Shown: positions 1-7,753, counted from the first letter of the stretch. The stretch: DNA of 14,556 bases from Gudongella sp964604145 (GCA_964604145.1 CAZRXS010000034.1:1-14556), one strand, 5' to 3'. Numbers and translations are program-made. Notes: generated from the letters alone by a model not told the origin.

Positions 1-2
1 AT

Positions 3-25
3 GACAGAAAATCTGTCTATTCTTT
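3..25 (+). terminator. Possible intrinsic terminator at window edge
   Basis: A 6-bp stem GACAGA/TCTGTC with an AAA loop is followed by TATTCTTTT. It could end a plus-strand gene lying left of the window. The stem may extend beyond the first base, which cannot be seen, so the call is weak. Confidence 0.3.
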
Positions 26-35
26 TAATCTTTTC

Positions 36-84
36 AATTGTGAATTGTGAATTGTGAATTGTGAATTGTGATTTGTGCATTGTG
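36..84. repeat. Tandem heptamer repeat, about seven copies of AATTGTG
   Basis: Five perfect head-to-tail copies of AATTGTG (36-70) are followed by two degenerate copies (ATTTGTG at 71-77, CATTGTG at 78-84). The array sits immediately downstream of the pncB stop codon. The units are contiguous with no spacers, so it is a simple-sequence array and not CRISPR. Copy number is likely variable between strains; this is inference from its slippage-prone structure. Confidence 0.9.
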
Positions 85-91
85 AATTGAA

Positions 92-1546
92 TCACTTGTG
101 TTCTTTTAATAACTTATCTTTAATATCCCATAAATCTTGAGAAAGGTCTACAAAGTATTCGTGGGGCCTTTCAAATCTTTTAACCTCTTCCCAAAGTGTT
201 GCAATTTCATTTTTACAATAAGTTCTTATTTTATGTACATTTGGACTATTGTAGACTAAATTACCTTTTTCAAATATTTTTACTAGCAAGGGGCGGGCAT
301 AAAAGTTTTGCAGTGTCTTTCTTTTCCAAGTAAATAATGGATGAAATATTTCATAACCGTCTCCTTGTGGTATTTCTTCATCAAATAGTGTAATGACATC
401 TGCTAAGGCTTTATTTGAATCACGATCAAATAATCTATATACTTGCTTAAATCCGGGAGTTGTAATTTTTCCTACATTATTGCTGATTTTTATTTTAGCT
501 TTTACTTCACCATCTTCTTCTAATGCAACTAATTTATATACCCCTCCAAAAACAGGTTCAGACCTTGCTGTAATAAGTCTTTCTCCAACTCCAAAACTGT
601 CAACTTGAGCCCCTTGATTTAACAAATCCTTAATTACAAATTCATCAAGGCTACTTGAAGCCATAATGCCACAATCCTCAAAACCTGCTTCATCTAACAT
701 CTTTCTTGCTTCTTTTGATAAATAAGCTATATCCCCACTATCTATTCGGATGCCTTTTGGCCTAAAACCTTTTGGAACTATCTCTTCATTAAAAACTTTT
801 ATAGCATTTGGAATACCGTATTTAAGAGTGTTATAGGTATCGACAAGGAGAACGCAAGAATCAGGATAAGTTCTGGCATAGGCTCTAAAGGATTCAATTT
901 CAGATGTGAATGTTTGAACCCAGCTGTGAGCCATTGTACCTAATGCTGGCACTCCAAAATCTCTGTCTGCTATAGTGTTAGCGCTACCAACACAGCCGCC
1001 TATGTAAGCAGCCCTTGCCCCTAGAATAGCTCCTCCATAGCCTTGAGCACGTCTAGATCCAAACTCTATAACAGACCTACCATCAGCCGCTCTTACAATT
1101 CTATTTGCTTTGGTAGCAATTAGAGATTGGTGGTTTATGGTTAAAAGAACCATTGTTTCAATAAGTTGTGCTTGTACTACGGGTCCTTTTACAACGACGA
1201 TAGGTTCACCTGGGAAAATCGGTGTTCCTTCTGGGATAGCCCAGACATCACAGCTAAAGTGGAAATTTCTAAGATAATTTAGAAACTTTTCACTAAATAT
1301 TTTTCTAAAACGGAAATATTCAATATCCTCCTTACAAAAACTGAGGTTTTGTATATATTCAATTAATTGTTCTACCCCAGCCATAATAGCAAAACCGCCA
1401 TCATCTGGGATAGATCTAAAGAACATATCAAAATAGGCAGTTTTATCCTCCATGTTATTCTCAAGATAGCCATTTGCCATAGTAAATTCATAGAAGTCAG
1501 CCAACATTGTAAGGTTTTTCCTATCAGTCCAATCTATTTTATCCAT
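92..1546 (-). CDS. pncB: Nicotinate phosphoribosyltransferase
   Basis: This enzyme joins nicotinic acid to PRPP to make nicotinate mononucleotide, the salvage entry to NAD, in the cytoplasm. The 484-residue length fits the Gram-positive NAPRTase subfamily. Visible landmarks, numbered from the chosen start, are the N-terminal LADFYEFTMANGY segment (about 15-27), EFGSRRAQG (about 151-159), the MAHSW stretch carrying the conserved histidine (about 195-199), DTYNT (about 226-230) and RIDSGD (about 257-262). The start at 1546 is preferred over an upstream ATG at 1576 because a strong GGGAGG site sits four bases upstream and the family normally begins near this point. The gene is monocistronic, with its own promoter at 1609-1637. 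No clear terminator is visible between its stop and the window edge. The assignment is confident. Confidence 0.95.
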   Translation of the reverse strand: MDKIDWTDRKNLTMLADFYEFTMANGYLENNMEDKTAYFDMFFRSIPDDGGFAIMAGVEQLIEYIQNLSFCKEDIEYFRFRKIFSEKFLNYLRNFHFSCDVWAIPEGTPIFPGEPIVVVKGPVVQAQLIETMVLLTINHQSLIATKANRIVRAADGRSVIEFGSRRAQGYGGAILGARAAYIGGCVGSANTIADRDFGVPALGTMAHSWVQTFTSEIESFRAYARTYPDSCVLLVDTYNTLKYGIPNAIKVFNEEIVPKGFRPKGIRIDSGDIAYLSKEARKMLDEAGFEDCGIMASSSLDEFVIKDLLNQGAQVDSFGVGERLITARSEPVFGGVYKLVALEEDGEVKAKIKISNNVGKITTPGFKQVYRLFDRDSNKALADVITLFDEEIPQGDGYEIFHPLFTWKRKTLQNFYARPLLVKIFEKGNLVYNSPNVHKIRTYCKNEIATLWEEVKRFERPHEYFVDLSQDLWDIKDKLLKEHK

Positions 1547-1608
1547 AAATCCTCCCTTAATAAAGTAGTAACACATAAACTAATTGAAATCACTAGCATA
1601 CTAGCTCT

Positions 1609-1637
1609 ATTATAATGTTCTGGAAATCAAAAGACAA
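1609..1637 (-). promoter_or_regulatory. pncB promoter
   Basis: On the minus strand TTGTCT (1632-1637) and TATAAT (1609-1614) are separated by exactly 17 bp. The start of transcription should be near 1602. A small inverted repeat, CTAG-TATG-CTAG, lies at the expected start region (about 1593-1604) and could be an operator, but I do not recognise it. Confidence 0.7.
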
Positions 1638-1644
1638 GTTAATC

Positions 1645-1700
1645 ACAAAAAAACAAAAAAATAAGAAGGGTTATCTAAATTTTATTATAGAAAACCCTTC
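1645..1700 (-). terminator. Intrinsic terminator of the large RNA unit
   Basis: On the minus strand GAAGGGTT (1693-1700) pairs perfectly with AACCCTTC (1665-1672). After a 1x1 mismatch, TCTA/TAGA extends the stem inside the loop. It is followed by TTATTTTTTTG and another T run. No minus-strand protein gene lies upstream before the promoter at 2318-2346, so it marks the 3' end of a non-coding transcript. Confidence 0.85.
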
Positions 1701-2311
1701 ATATTAAATAGGTATTTGAATAACTGCTCCAACAAAAACTCTTTGGTTCAATCACTTTGTCCAATCCTTTAAAACACTCCCTAACTTAAGTTACATTGGG
1801 TTTTTACGCCATTTAACTTAATTTCATTTAGTTGCTTTTTCCACAACTAACAGGTGGTTCGTATCGGTGGATTCTTAATCCACTAATATTTGTTACAGGT
1901 ACTTATCTAACTTACTACTTTTTACCATTATCCTTTCATAAATCTTTAAAGCGAGAAATCTTAAACAGTTACTCTTTAAAATAGTTGTAGCATTTTACTT
2001 AAAACTTTTCACATTCTAAATACATCTTTACTACAGTGCTACTTAAATTCTACTATCATCTTTCCTCTTACTTTTAACCAATCTACGAAACTCTAAACAG
2101 CATTTAAAAATAGTGATACTGGATTCAGCAATAGAGCCGAATCTTTAATCTTTTCAACAAATCGCAATACCTCAATCAAGTTTTTACACTTTTTCAATCA
2201 ATACTGTGATAAATGTTGCTTTGGTTGGATGCAGTTATCAAAGACCTATGAAACCATTAAATAAACTAAAAACTTTATAAAAAGCTAATAAGTTATATTA
2301 TAATGATTTGT
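1655..2311 (-). ncRNA. Candidate large structured non-coding RNA, about 650 nt
   Basis: The region is bracketed on the minus strand by a promoter (2318-2346) and a strong intrinsic terminator (1645-1700), and neither strand holds a convincing protein frame. The two ends pair: 2224-2249 is complementary to 1708-1733 over 26 nt with one mismatch and two single-base bulges. Within it are local hairpins: an 8-bp stem GATTCGGC/GCTGAATC, a 7-bp stem GTGGATT/AATCCAC with an AAG loop (about 1867-1883), a 7-bp stem TTAGTTG/CAACTAA, an 8-bp stem TTAAGTTA/TAACTTAA, and GTAGCA/TGCTAC. Size, closed ends and lack of coding resemble the large ornate bacterial RNAs such as ROOL or OLE. A free-standing promoter-to-terminator unit fits ROOL better than OLE, but I cannot assign a class from memory of the sequence. 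The exact 5' end is inferred from the promoter. Confidence 0.72.
1708..2249. repeat. Long-range inverted repeat closing the RNA candidate
   Basis: The arms are 1708-1733 and 2224-2249. In the minus-strand RNA, ATAGGT pairs with ACCTAT, TTTGA with TCAAA, TAACTGC with GCAGTTA and TCCAAC with GTTGGA, interrupted by one C/U mismatch and two one-base bulges. The promoter and terminator lie outside the arms. I see no target-site duplication flanking the arms, so an RNA closing helix is preferred over a transposon end. Confidence 0.85.
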
Positions 2312-2317
2312 ATTAAT

Positions 2318-2346
2318 ATTATACCCAAAATTCAAGATTTAAACAA
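2318..2346 (-). promoter_or_regulatory. Promoter of the large RNA unit
   Basis: On the minus strand TTGTTT (2341-2346) and a consensus TATAAT (2318-2323) are 17 bp apart, predicting a start near 2311. It lies 75-100 bp downstream of the feoC-like stop. I see no strong terminator between them, so some read-through from the feo operon is possible. Confidence 0.7.
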
Positions 2347-2420
2347 GAAAAACATAATTGTTTTAAGCAAAATTTATTAATAAACATAGAAGAGGCCTGT
2401 TGGCTAGCTTAGAGCAAATA

Positions 2421-2678
2421 TTAAATATTATTAATTTTTCGCTTTCCTTTATCTGTAAGAGAAATCATTTTGATAGGAGTTACATGACAACTTATTGAAC
2501 AACCAATACACTTGCTTTCGCAAGTAGGAGAGCCCATTTCCTCTTTTATATATCCCATCTGAACTAGTTGTTCTATCATTTGGTCAAGTGAAGACTCTGT
2601 TATATTTAAATTTCTGGCAATTTTAGCTTTTGAAAAAACCTTCGCATTATATATTTCTTTTAAGACATTTGTTAACAT
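2421..2678 (-). CDS. FeoC-like small winged-helix protein with a four-cysteine motif
   Basis: This is an 85-residue protein. Its N-terminal half reads as a winged helix-turn-helix (about 1-47, including KAKIARNLNITESSLDQMI). A short cysteine loop C53-x3-C57-x2-C60-x3-C64 follows, then a terminal strand. This is the layout of FeoC-type and related Fe-S binding small regulators that accompany FeoB. The likely role is sensing iron or oxygen and tuning FeoB or feo transcription; this is inferred from position and motif. It starts 12 bp after the feoB stop, with an AAGGAGGGG site overlapping that stop codon, so it is translationally linked to feoB as the last gene of feoA-feoB-feoC. A DeoR/MarR-like regulator of unrelated function is the alternative. 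Confidence 0.75.
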   Translation of the reverse strand: MLTNVLKEIYNAKVFSKAKIARNLNITESSLDQMIEQLVQMGYIKEEMGSPTCESKCIGCSISCHVTPIKMISLTDKGKRKINNI

Positions 2679-2690
2679 AAAAACCCCTCC

Positions 2691-4676
2691 TTAAAAGCCC
2701 AAGAAACTACCAAACTGATATACCAAGACAGCTAAAATCCACCCTAACACAAAGGGGTAAATAGCCATAAAAGCAGCCCATTTATATGATTTTGTCTCAT
2801 TTTTTACTGTTGCAATAACTGCAGCACAGGGGGTATAAAGTAAAGTCATTACAAGGAATGAAACTGCTGATAATGGAGTAAAGGCGTTTTGAATTGCTGT
2901 TATAAGTTCAGTACCCTCATTAACTCCAGCATAAACCATGCCAAGCACCGCAACAACTGCTTCTTTTGCAGCAATCCCTGCAAACAAACTAACAGATGCT
3001 TGCCAGGTCCCAAATCCCGCAGGTGCAAATAGTGGTGCTATAAATGCACCAATCCGACCAAGTAAACTTGCTTTAGAATAGGGCTCAACACCAAGGGGTA
3101 AAACTGAAAGAACCCAAAGTAAAGAGACAACTGCAAAAATAATTGTACCGGCTTTTTTAAGAAAATCCCAAACTTTCTCCCACATATCTCGAAGAACATT
3201 TCTTACAGAAGGAATTCTATATGGAGGAAGTTCCATTATAAAATGGGCAGAGTCACCCTTAAAAAGTGTCTTGCTAAAGATCTTGCCCATTAACAGGGCA
3301 ACAACTATCCCAAGTGAATATATTAGAAAAAGAACCAACCCCCCATTATTTGGGAAAAAAGCTGCAATAAAGACCAAGTATATAGGAATTCTAGCTCCGC
3401 AAGACATAAATGGATTTATAAGTATTGCAATCATCCTATCCTTCTTATTTTCAAGTGTTCTTGTGGCCATTATCCCAGGTACATTGCAGCCAAAACCTAT
3501 AATCATAGATATAAAAGTTTTACCATGAAGGCCAACAGCTCCCATAATTCCATCCATAACATAAGCAGCCCTAGCCATATAGCCTGTATCTTCAAGTATT
3601 GCTATAAAAAAATATAGAACTGTTATCAACGGAACAAATACAACTACTGCACCAACTCCACCTATAAAACCTTCAATGAAAAATGCAATCAACCAAGAAG
3701 GAGAATTAACTGCAATTAAAACTCTCTCCAATATTATCCCAAGCCATTCAACAAGACTTTCTGCATAGCCACCTAAAAATTCAGAGCCAATTAAAAATGT
3801 CATCTGAAATATTAAAAACATAATAAGGCCAAATATTGGAAGGCCTAAAACTTGGTTAGTAAGTACTTTATCAATTCTATCAGTAATTGTTATTTCTTCT
3901 AGATCTGGATTTATTACATTTAATTTAGAAATTTTATAAATATGTTCATACCTCTTATCCACTATATCAAGTTCTACATCTGGATGTCTTTTTTTAATAT
4001 CTTCAACCAACAAGTTGATGCCCTTATCTTCAAGGAATAGATTAGAAATATCCTTATCGCCTTCAAGTAACTTAACAGCAGCCCATCTTGATGGGATATC
4101 AACTTTAGTGCTTTCTATTGCATTTGTAAGAGCTGTAATTTCAATATCAAGGTTGCTGCCGTATCCAAAGGCAATTTTATTTTGTTTAATGTTAATTTGG
4201 GTTATTGTTTCATCTATTAATTCTTTTATACCCTTTTTTTTAGAAGCAATAGTTGGAATAATAGGAACTCCAAGAGCTTTTGAAATCTCGTCAGCTTTAA
4301 TAGTAATATTTTGATCTTTAGCCTCATCCATCATATTAAGTGCTATAATAACATTAACACCCATCTCTAGGAGTTGGGTGGTTAAGTATAAATTTCTTTC
4401 TAAATTAGTTGCATCTACTACATTTATTACTACATCAGGTTTTCCCTTAACAATAAAATCCCGGGCAACTGTTTCATCTTCAGAGTATGTTCCAAGACTA
4501 TAAGTGCCAGGGAGGTCTACAATATTATAAATTATACCGTTGTATTTTAAGGAACCCTCTTTTTTCTCCACTGTTACACCAGGCCAATTGCCGACATGTT
4601 GGTTAGAGCCTGTAAGCACATTAAACAAAGTGCTCTTCCCGCTGTTGGGATTTCCCATAAGGGCGATTGTATTCAT
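2691..4676 (-). CDS. feoB: Ferrous iron transport protein B
   Basis: FeoB imports Fe(II) across the cytoplasmic membrane and carries a cytoplasmic G-protein domain. From the chosen start the GTPase motifs are G1 GNPNSGKST (8-16), G2 around T35, G3 DLPG (54-57), G4 NMMD (114-117) and a G5-like ASKKKG further on. A helical spacer domain follows, then a hydrophobic permease half. That half contains the conserved GFGCNVPG core segment and a late TPCAAV segment. At 661 residues it is at the short end for the family, with no extra C-terminal cysteine tail. The ATG at 4676 is chosen over 4691 because GGAG (4686-4689) sits nine bases before it and overlaps the upstream ATG, and because family members start just before the G1 motif. 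It lies 31 bp after feoA. Confidence 0.97.
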   Translation of the reverse strand: MNTIALMGNPNSGKSTLFNVLTGSNQHVGNWPGVTVEKKEGSLKYNGIIYNIVDLPGTYSLGTYSEDETVARDFIVKGKPDVVINVVDATNLERNLYLTTQLLEMGVNVIIALNMMDEAKDQNITIKADEISKALGVPIIPTIASKKKGIKELIDETITQINIKQNKIAFGYGSNLDIEITALTNAIESTKVDIPSRWAAVKLLEGDKDISNLFLEDKGINLLVEDIKKRHPDVELDIVDKRYEHIYKISKLNVINPDLEEITITDRIDKVLTNQVLGLPIFGLIMFLIFQMTFLIGSEFLGGYAESLVEWLGIILERVLIAVNSPSWLIAFFIEGFIGGVGAVVVFVPLITVLYFFIAILEDTGYMARAAYVMDGIMGAVGLHGKTFISMIIGFGCNVPGIMATRTLENKKDRMIAILINPFMSCGARIPIYLVFIAAFFPNNGGLVLFLIYSLGIVVALLMGKIFSKTLFKGDSAHFIMELPPYRIPSVRNVLRDMWEKVWDFLKKAGTIIFAVVSLLWVLSVLPLGVEPYSKASLLGRIGAFIAPLFAPAGFGTWQASVSLFAGIAAKEAVVAVLGMVYAGVNEGTELITAIQNAFTPLSAVSFLVMTLLYTPCAAVIATVKNETKSYKWAAFMAIYPFVLGWILAVLVYQFGSFLGF

Positions 4677-4707
4677 ATTTCCACTCTCCATTTATGAGTA
4701 AATCACT

Positions 4708-4935
4708 TTATTTTTCAACGAATATACGCTGTGCCAGTCCTCTTCCAATGGCTAATTTATGTCCAGATAAAGAGATTATTATAGGGCCAAAATCATTTTT
4801 AACCATTTTAACTTCTGCACCTGTATTTAAACCAAGCTCATATATTCTTTTTCTAGCATTTCCGCCACCGACAACTGACTTGATCCTACATTTATCATTA
4901 CGCTTAACAGCTGATAGAACCATTATCTTCACCAT
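4708..4935 (-). CDS. feoA: Ferrous iron transport protein A
   Basis: This is a 75-residue cytoplasmic SH3-like protein that partners FeoB. The pattern is typical of FeoA: an opening LSAVK segment, GGGNARKRIYELGLNTGAEV in the middle and a closing GHKLAIGRGLAQRIFV. It is the first gene of the minus-strand feo operon, downstream of a promoter and a Fur-type operator. The start is uncertain: the ATG at 4935 has a GGAAGG only two bases upstream, while the ATG at 4923 (giving 71 residues) has GGTGA five bases upstream and better fits where family members begin. Confidence 0.93.
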   Translation of the reverse strand: MVKIMVLSAVKRNDKCRIKSVVGGGNARKRIYELGLNTGAEVKMVKNDFGPIIISLSGHKLAIGRGLAQRIFVEK

Positions 4936-4965
4936 GACCTTCCATCTATATTAACTTTCTCGAGT

Positions 4966-4980
4966 TGATAACTATTATCA
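4966..4980. promoter_or_regulatory. Fur-type operator of the feo operon
   Basis: The 15-bp palindrome TGATAACTATTATCA differs at one position from the 7-1-7 Fur core TGATAATNATTATCA. It lies just downstream of the feoA -10 element, at about +2 to +18, where a bound iron-loaded Fur would block transcription. The binding protein is inferred from the motif and from the iron uptake genes it precedes. Confidence 0.85.
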
Positions 4981-4989
4981 TCTAACATA

Positions 4990-5018
4990 ATAATATAATA
5001 TTTCCTAGTAAATTGCAA
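4990..5018 (-). promoter_or_regulatory. feoA promoter
   Basis: Minus-strand TTGCAA (5013-5018) and TATTAT (4990-4995) are 17 bp apart. The start is expected near 4983, right beside the Fur-type palindrome. Confidence 0.7.
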
Positions 5019-5084
5019 GGCTATATTTTAAATTGTTTTAAATTATTTATTTATTACTTATTAACAATTATTTATTGTGGCGTC

Positions 5085-5113
5085 TTGACACTGTGGTTAG
5101 ATGGTGATATTAT
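5085..5113 (+). promoter_or_regulatory. copA operon promoter
   Basis: A consensus TTGACA (5085-5090) and TATTAT (5108-5113) are 17 bp apart, placing the start near 5120. The CsoR-type site lies just downstream. Confidence 0.8.
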
Positions 5114-5126
5114 TAAAACATAGACA

Positions 5127-5140
5127 CCCCCACCTGGGGG
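5127..5140. promoter_or_regulatory. CsoR-type copper operator
   Basis: CCCCC-ACCT-GGGGG forms an inverted GC-rich block in otherwise AT-rich DNA, at about +7 to +20 of the copA promoter and directly before the AGGAGG ribosome site (5141-5146). CsoR operators typically are C/G-rich inverted repeats overlapping the promoter of copA operons, and csoR is the last gene here. In the transcript the same sequence could fold beside the ribosome site. Confidence 0.75.
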
Positions 5141-5155
5141 AGGAGGTATAAAAGG

Positions 5156-7525
5156 ATGACAACAGAAAAACTTTCTATAGATGTAATAGGCATGACTTGC
5201 GCATCATGTTCTGCAAGAATAGAAAAGCAGCTAAATAAACTTGATGGAGTGGATTCAGCTCTTGTAAATCTACTTGCAAATAAAGCAGTTGTTGAGTTTG
5301 ACAATACAAAGCTAGATAAAAAAACTATAGTAAAGACAATAGAAAAAACAGGTTATGAGGTCCCCTTAAAGAGAACCACTATGTTTATTGAGGGAATGAC
5401 TTGTGCAGCTTGTTCTGCTAGGGTAGAAAAGGCGCTTCAAAAAGTAGATGGAGTTGTAAATGCAAGTGTAAATTTATCTACAAATAAAGCAACCGTTGAC
5501 TATGCTTCTGGTTCAGTTGAAGAGAGCTTTTTAGTTAAAACAGTTGAAAAGGCTGGATATGGTGCAGAGGTTGAAAAGGATGAAAATAGAGACAAGGATA
5601 AGGATATAAGGGAAAAGGAAATTAAATCTCTTCAAAGGTCTTTTATAATAGCGCTAATCTTTACACTTCCACTTTTTTCAGCTATGTTTTTTCATATGGC
5701 AGGACAGGATAATCTCTTAACAAATGGATATGTTCAGTTGGCGCTGGCAACTCCTGTGCAGTTTTTTGTAGGATATAGATTTTATAAAGGAGCTTTTAAC
5801 TCTTTAAGGGGTGGTGGAGCTAATATGGATGTATTAGTTGCACTTGGGACTTCTGCAGCTTACTTCTATTCAGTATATAATTTATTTGCAGGTGTTCATG
5901 AATATTATTTTGAAGCTTCTGCAGTAATCATTACCCTTATACTGCTTGGTAAATTATTTGAAGCTAAGGCAAAGGGTAAGACATCTGATGCTATAAAAAA
6001 ACTTATGGGTTTGCAACCAAAAACTGCAAGGGTTATTCGCGATGGAGAGGAAGTTGATCTTCCAATAGAAGACTTAGAAATTGGCGATATAATTCTTGTA
6101 AGACCTGGAGAAAGGGTTCCAGTTGATGGCATTATAGAAGAAGGGCACTCAAGCCTTGATGAGTCTATGCTAACTGGTGAGAGTATACCGGTTGATAAAA
6201 AAGAAGGAGACTTTGTGGTCGGTGCTACAATAAATAAATATGGTGCTTTTAAGTTTAAAGCTACAAAGATTGGTAAAGACACAGTACTTGCACAAATTGT
6301 AAAAATGGTGGAAGATGCCCAAGGTTCAAAAGCTCCTGTACAAAGACTTGCAGATAAGATATCAGGGATATTTGTACCAGTAGTATTGCTAATAGCGCTG
6401 GTAACTTTTATAGTGTTTTTAAATATAAGAGATTTTAATACAGGCCTTATAAATGCAGTTGCAATCCTAGTAATAGCATGTCCATGTGCACTTGGGCTTG
6501 CAACTCCAACAGCTATAATGGTTGGTACTGGCAAGGGTGCTGAAAATGGTATCTTAATTAAATCAGGTGAACACTTAGAAAAAGCTCATAAAATGAACTT
6601 AATTGTATTTGATAAGACAGGCACAATAACAAAAGGTCAACCTGAGGTAACAGATATAATTTCTACTTCGGATTTATCAGAAGAGGAAGTATTAAGAATA
6701 GCGGCATCGGTAGAAAAAACATCAGAACATCCACTAGGAGTTTCAATTGTAAATAGAGCCCAAACAAGTTTAATTAGACTTTCAGAGGCTAGCAGTTTTT
6801 CTGCAATTCCTGGGAAAGGTCTAAAAGCAATATTTGAAGATGAAGATGTTTTAATTGGCAATAGAAAACTTTTAAATGAAGCAAAAATAGATTTTAATAA
6901 ATTTGATAATCAAATATTTAAACTTGAAGAAGCGGGAAAGACAGCAATGTTAATTGCGAAAAAAGATAAACTAATAGGGATAATTGCAGTTGCTGACCAG
7001 ATAAAAGAAAATTCTGCCAGTGCTATTAAGGAGCTTAAAAACATGGGAGTAGAAATATATATGATAACTGGTGATAATGAAAGAACAGCCAGGGCAATTG
7101 CAGATAAAGCAGGTATAGAAAATGTTCTTGCAGATGTATTGCCAGAGGATAAGGCCCATCAGATTGAAGAGCTGAAAAAATCAGGTAAAAATGTTGGAAT
7201 GGTTGGAGATGGAATAAACGATGCACCAGCACTTGCAGCAGCAGATGTAGGTTTTGCAATTGGGACAGGAACAGATGTTGCAATGGAGGCAGCAGATATT
7301 ACTCTTATGAGGGGAGATTTACAAGGGGTTGTATTTGCCATAAGATTAAGCCATAGGACTATGAGAATAATAAAACAGAACCTATTTTGGGCATTTTTCT
7401 ATAATTCAGTAGGAATTCCTTTTGCAGCCCTTGGATTCCTAAATCCAATGATTGCAGGAGCTGCAATGGCATTTTCTTCAGTATCGGTTGTTTCAAATTC
7501 CTTAAGATTAAGAAAATTTGCATAA
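5156..7525 (+). CDS. copA: Copper-exporting P1B-type ATPase
   Basis: This membrane pump uses ATP to export Cu(I) from the cytoplasm. Its 789 residues contain two N-terminal metal-binding domains (GMTCASC at 12-18, GMTCAAC at 80-86) and a charged linker (about 138-158). The actuator TGES is at 340-343 and the transmembrane metal site CPC at 442-444. The phosphorylated D486 lies in DKTGT, HP is at 525-526 and GDGINDAP at 684-691. The copper-specific helix residues YN (749-750) and the M771/S774/S775 region lie near the C-terminus. CPC with the late YN and M-x2-SS pattern marks the Cu(I) subgroup (P1B-1) and not a zinc/cadmium pump. AGGAGG lies nine bases before the ATG. It heads the operon copA-copZ-csoR, controlled by the promoter and CsoR-type operator just upstream. 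Confidence 0.97.
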   Translation: MTTEKLSIDVIGMTCASCSARIEKQLNKLDGVDSALVNLLANKAVVEFDNTKLDKKTIVKTIEKTGYEVPLKRTTMFIEGMTCAACSARVEKALQKVDGVVNASVNLSTNKATVDYASGSVEESFLVKTVEKAGYGAEVEKDENRDKDKDIREKEIKSLQRSFIIALIFTLPLFSAMFFHMAGQDNLLTNGYVQLALATPVQFFVGYRFYKGAFNSLRGGGANMDVLVALGTSAAYFYSVYNLFAGVHEYYFEASAVIITLILLGKLFEAKAKGKTSDAIKKLMGLQPKTARVIRDGEEVDLPIEDLEIGDIILVRPGERVPVDGIIEEGHSSLDESMLTGESIPVDKKEGDFVVGATINKYGAFKFKATKIGKDTVLAQIVKMVEDAQGSKAPVQRLADKISGIFVPVVLLIALVTFIVFLNIRDFNTGLINAVAILVIACPCALGLATPTAIMVGTGKGAENGILIKSGEHLEKAHKMNLIVFDKTGTITKGQPEVTDIISTSDLSEEEVLRIAASVEKTSEHPLGVSIVNRAQTSLIRLSEASSFSAIPGKGLKAIFEDEDVLIGNRKLLNEAKIDFNKFDNQIFKLEEAGKTAMLIAKKDKLIGIIAVADQIKENSASAIKELKNMGVEIYMITGDNERTARAIADKAGIENVLADVLPEDKAHQIEELKKSGKNVGMVGDGINDAPALAAADVGFAIGTGTDVAMEAADITLMRGDLQGVVFAIRLSHRTMRIIKQNLFWAFFYNSVGIPFAALGFLNPMIAGAAMAFSSVSVVSNSLRLRKFA

Positions 7526-7546
7526 ATATTTGAAAGGATGATAAAA

Positions 7547-7753
7547 ATGGAAAAAATAATGATGGTAGAAGGTATGACTTGTGGACATTGCGAAAAAGCT
7601 GTTAAAGAAGCCCTAGGAGAATTAGATGGTGTAAATAAAGTAGAAGTAGATCTTACTAGTGGCAAGGTTACAGTACAAGGCGAAGGATTAGAAGATAGTA
7701 AATTAAGAGAAGCCGTAGATGAGGCAGGTTATGAAGTATCTTCAATAAGCTAG
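7547..7753 (+). CDS. copZ: Copper chaperone (heavy-metal-associated domain)
   Basis: This is a 68-residue single heavy-metal-associated domain protein with the Cu(I) binding motif GMTCGHC near residues 9-15. It binds cytoplasmic copper and is expected to hand it to CopA and to affect CsoR. The ATG at 7547 is preferred over 7538 because AAAGG ends nine bases before it and only touches the upstream ATG. It begins 21 bp after the copA stop and is followed 11 bp later by csoR, so the three form one transcript. Confidence 0.93.
   Translation: MEKIMMVEGMTCGHCEKAVKEALGELDGVNKVEVDLTSGKVTVQGEGLEDSKLREAVDEAGYEVSSIS

Noticed and set aside
36..84. CRISPR array
   Set aside because: Repeats are 7 bp, contiguous and without spacers, and no cas gene is present.
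1708..2249. A miniature transposon (MITE) with 26-bp terminal inverted repeats
   Set aside because: The arms carry single-base bulges, no target-site duplication is visible just outside them, and a promoter and terminator bracket the region outside the arms, which fits an RNA closing helix better. A genome-wide copy search would decide.
2380..2420. Terminator after the feoC-like gene
   Set aside because: Only a 3-bp GCC/GGC stem with no T run is seen, too weak to call.
5031..5069. AATTGTT...AACAATT inverted repeat between feoA and copA promoters
   Set aside because: A short 7-bp match in very AT-rich DNA with a 25-bp gap; likely chance.
5905..6534. Long antisense open frame of 209 codons opposite copA
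   Set aside because: It lies entirely inside the well-supported copA gene, has no ribosome site or recognisable domain, and reflects the codon bias of copA.
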